Of a stretch of 64,000 nucleotides of DNA, positions 62,942 to 64,000 are shown piece after piece. Below the pieces are notes generated by a model, which worked only from the letters and a program-made list of their open reading frames with translations, was not told the origin of the DNA and searched no databases. The position numbers and the translations under genes were made by a program. How positions within the stretch are numbered: position 1 is the stretch's first letter; each line of letters starts with the position of its first letter. Location of the stretch: NCBI RefSeq assembly GCF_900156125.1, contig NZ_FTLX01000008.1:62001-126000 (forward strand), read 5' to 3'. This DNA is from Domibacillus enclensis. Its GTDB lineage: Bacteria > Bacillota > Bacilli > Bacillales > Domibacillaceae.

Positions 62942-64000
62942 TTACGCTTGTGCGCGCTGCTGCTTAATCGTTTTGTTTTTTTCAGACTCGCCTACAAACA
63001 AAGCACACGCTGCGTCACCCGTAATGTTCACGGCTGTACGCGTCATGTCGAGCAAGCGGTCAATCCCGATGATCAAGCCGATTCCTTCAACCGGAAGACC
63101 AACACTTCCAAGCACCATGGCCAGCATAATCAAGCCAACGCCCGGCACCCCTGCCGTTCCGATACTTGCCAGAACAGCTGTTAAGACGACAGTAGCTAAT
63201 TCACCCATTGTTAAATCCAGGCCGTATGCCTGAGCAATAAACATGGTCGCAACACCCTGCATAATCGCTGTGCCATCCATATTAATCGTCGCACCAAGCG
63301 GCTGAACAAACGAACTGATCGGCTCCGGTACTTTTAATTCATCCTGTGCTACTTCCATTGAAACAGGCAGTGTCGCGTTACTGCTTGATGTACTGAAGGC
63401 TACGCCCATCGCCGGTGCGAACTTTTTAAAGAACCAGATCGGACTCTTTTTCGCCAGAAAAGCAACCGTTCCGCCGTACGTGACGACTCCGTGGATAAAC
63501 AGGGCAGCCAGTACAACGAGCATATAAGAGCCCATCGCCAGAATAGCATCCCATCCTTGCGTTCCGATCGCTGTTGCAATCAAGCCAAACGTACCATACG
63601 GAGCAAACTTCATGACGATGCCGACAAGGTACATCATAATTTCATTGCCTTGCTCGACGAGGCTAAAGATTCCTTTTGTTTTATCGCCAAGAGCCGTTAA
63701 AGCTAAGCCAATAAAGACAGCGAATACGATCAGCTGCAGCATATTGCCTTCAGCCATAGCATTAATCGGATTCTTAGGGATAATGTTCATTAAGGTTTCA
63801 CTAACAGGAGGAGCTTCCTCTGCTGTAAATTCAGCACCTGCTGTGTCAAATTCTCCGGCTGCTCCCGGCTGGACAATAGCTGCCAGCGATAAGCCAATAA
63901 TAATCGCAATGCATGTAGTGATGAGAAAATAGCCAACAGTTTTGACACCGATTCGACCTAATTTTTTCGGATCGCCCAGCCCTGCAGTTCCAAGTACGAT
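62942..64000 (-). CDS. Dicarboxylate/amino acid:cation symporter (DAACS), 5' end outside window
   Basis: The last 352 residues are visible and the frame is open to the window edge. Glutamate-transporter-fold signatures are present: the HP1 serine-rich FSTSSSNATLPV, NMDGTAIMQG in TM7, and TGVPGVG-type loop (GTAGVPGVG), then NITGDAACALFVGESEKN in TM8. It imports glutamate, aspartate or C4-dicarboxylates with Na+ or H+. The closest B. subtilis relatives are GltP, GltT and DctP; which one cannot be decided. Confidence 0.92.
   Translation of the reverse strand: MVLGTAGLGDPKKLGRIGVKTVGYFLITTCIAIIIGLSLAAIVQPGAAGEFDTAGAEFTAEEAPPVSETLMNIIPKNPINAMAEGNMLQLIVFAVFIGLALTALGDKTKGIFSLVEQGNEIMMYLVGIVMKFAPYGTFGLIATAIGTQGWDAILAMGSYMLVVLAALFIHGVVTYGGTVAFLAKKSPIWFFKKFAPAMGVAFSTSSSNATLPVSMEVAQDELKVPEPISSFVQPLGATINMDGTAIMQGVATMFIAQAYGLDLTMGELATVVLTAVLASIGTAGVPGVGLIMLAMVLGSVGLPVEGIGLIIGIDRLLDMTRTAVNITGDAACALFVGESEKNKTIKQQRAQA

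Overview
The window is chromosomal DNA of a spore-forming, moderately low-GC Bacillaceae bacterium. The support is direct: ComK and ComZ, an alpha/beta small acid-soluble spore protein behind a sigma-G-type promoter, Hpr/ScoC, EcsAB, PrsA, AddAB, a CtsR operator, a T-box leader and a sigma-B-type promoter. Much of the gene order follows the B. subtilis yjz/yit/yis/add/comK/yhf/yhg/hem/ecs/yha/yhe segment, but it is rearranged and compacted. A C30 carotenoid cluster suggests a pigmented organism. I cannot name the genus from sequence alone. I found no tRNA or rRNA genes, CRISPR array, prophage or complete insertion sequence.

Layout. 1-6.1 kb: DUF2929 fragment, comZ, clpB (CtsR-controlled), uppP, an Fnr-type regulator, yitW and yitU. 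6.1-11.9 kb: a membrane-anchored amylase homologue that has lost most of its catalytic residues, then an overlapping carotenoid operon (two CrtN-family oxidoreductases and CrtM) and a 47-aa membrane protein. 11.9-21.5 kb: yisL, yisK, a DUF418 protein and the AddB/AddA helicase-nuclease. 21.6-26.1 kb: a TVP38-family protein, comK, an IDEAL-domain protein, an acyl-CoA ligase with a FadR-like site, yhfI and yhfH. 26.1-29.6 kb: a four-gene operon coding for a propeller lipoprotein, a response regulator, a histidine kinase and a YtkA-like lipoprotein. 29.7-35.4 kb: yhgE and yhgD with matching operators, hemH, hemE and hmoB. 35.4-36.1 kb: a gene-free stretch with two inverted hairpin repeats. 36.1-45.7 kb: ecsB, ecsA, hit, yhaH, hpr, prsA, yhaM, yhzD, an enoyl-CoA hydratase, yheB, a CstR-like repressor and an SASP gene. 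45.7-50.2 kb: fumC, an Opu/Egt-type ABC transporter and a 22-aa peptide gene behind a sigma-B-type promoter. 50.2-59.1 kb: ilvD, then T-box, ilvB, ilvH, ilvC, leuB, leuC and leuD, without leuA. 59.1-64 kb: a class A PBP, a photolyase, tatA and a truncated dicarboxylate symporter.

How the parts fit. The regulatory sites tie genes to known Bacillus networks: heat shock (CtsR-clpB), fatty-acid degradation (FadR-like sites at lcfB and the enoyl-CoA hydratase), branched-chain amino-acid supply (T-box, a cre-like site and CodY-like boxes), competence (a ComK box) and general stress (sigma B). The least explained parts are the degenerate amylase, the four-gene two-component operon, the sigma-B peptide gene beside helically phased GTCAT repeats, and the structured leader of the SASP gene.

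The start of each gene was chosen from Shine-Dalgarno (SD) spacing, so several starts lie downstream of the longest open frame.
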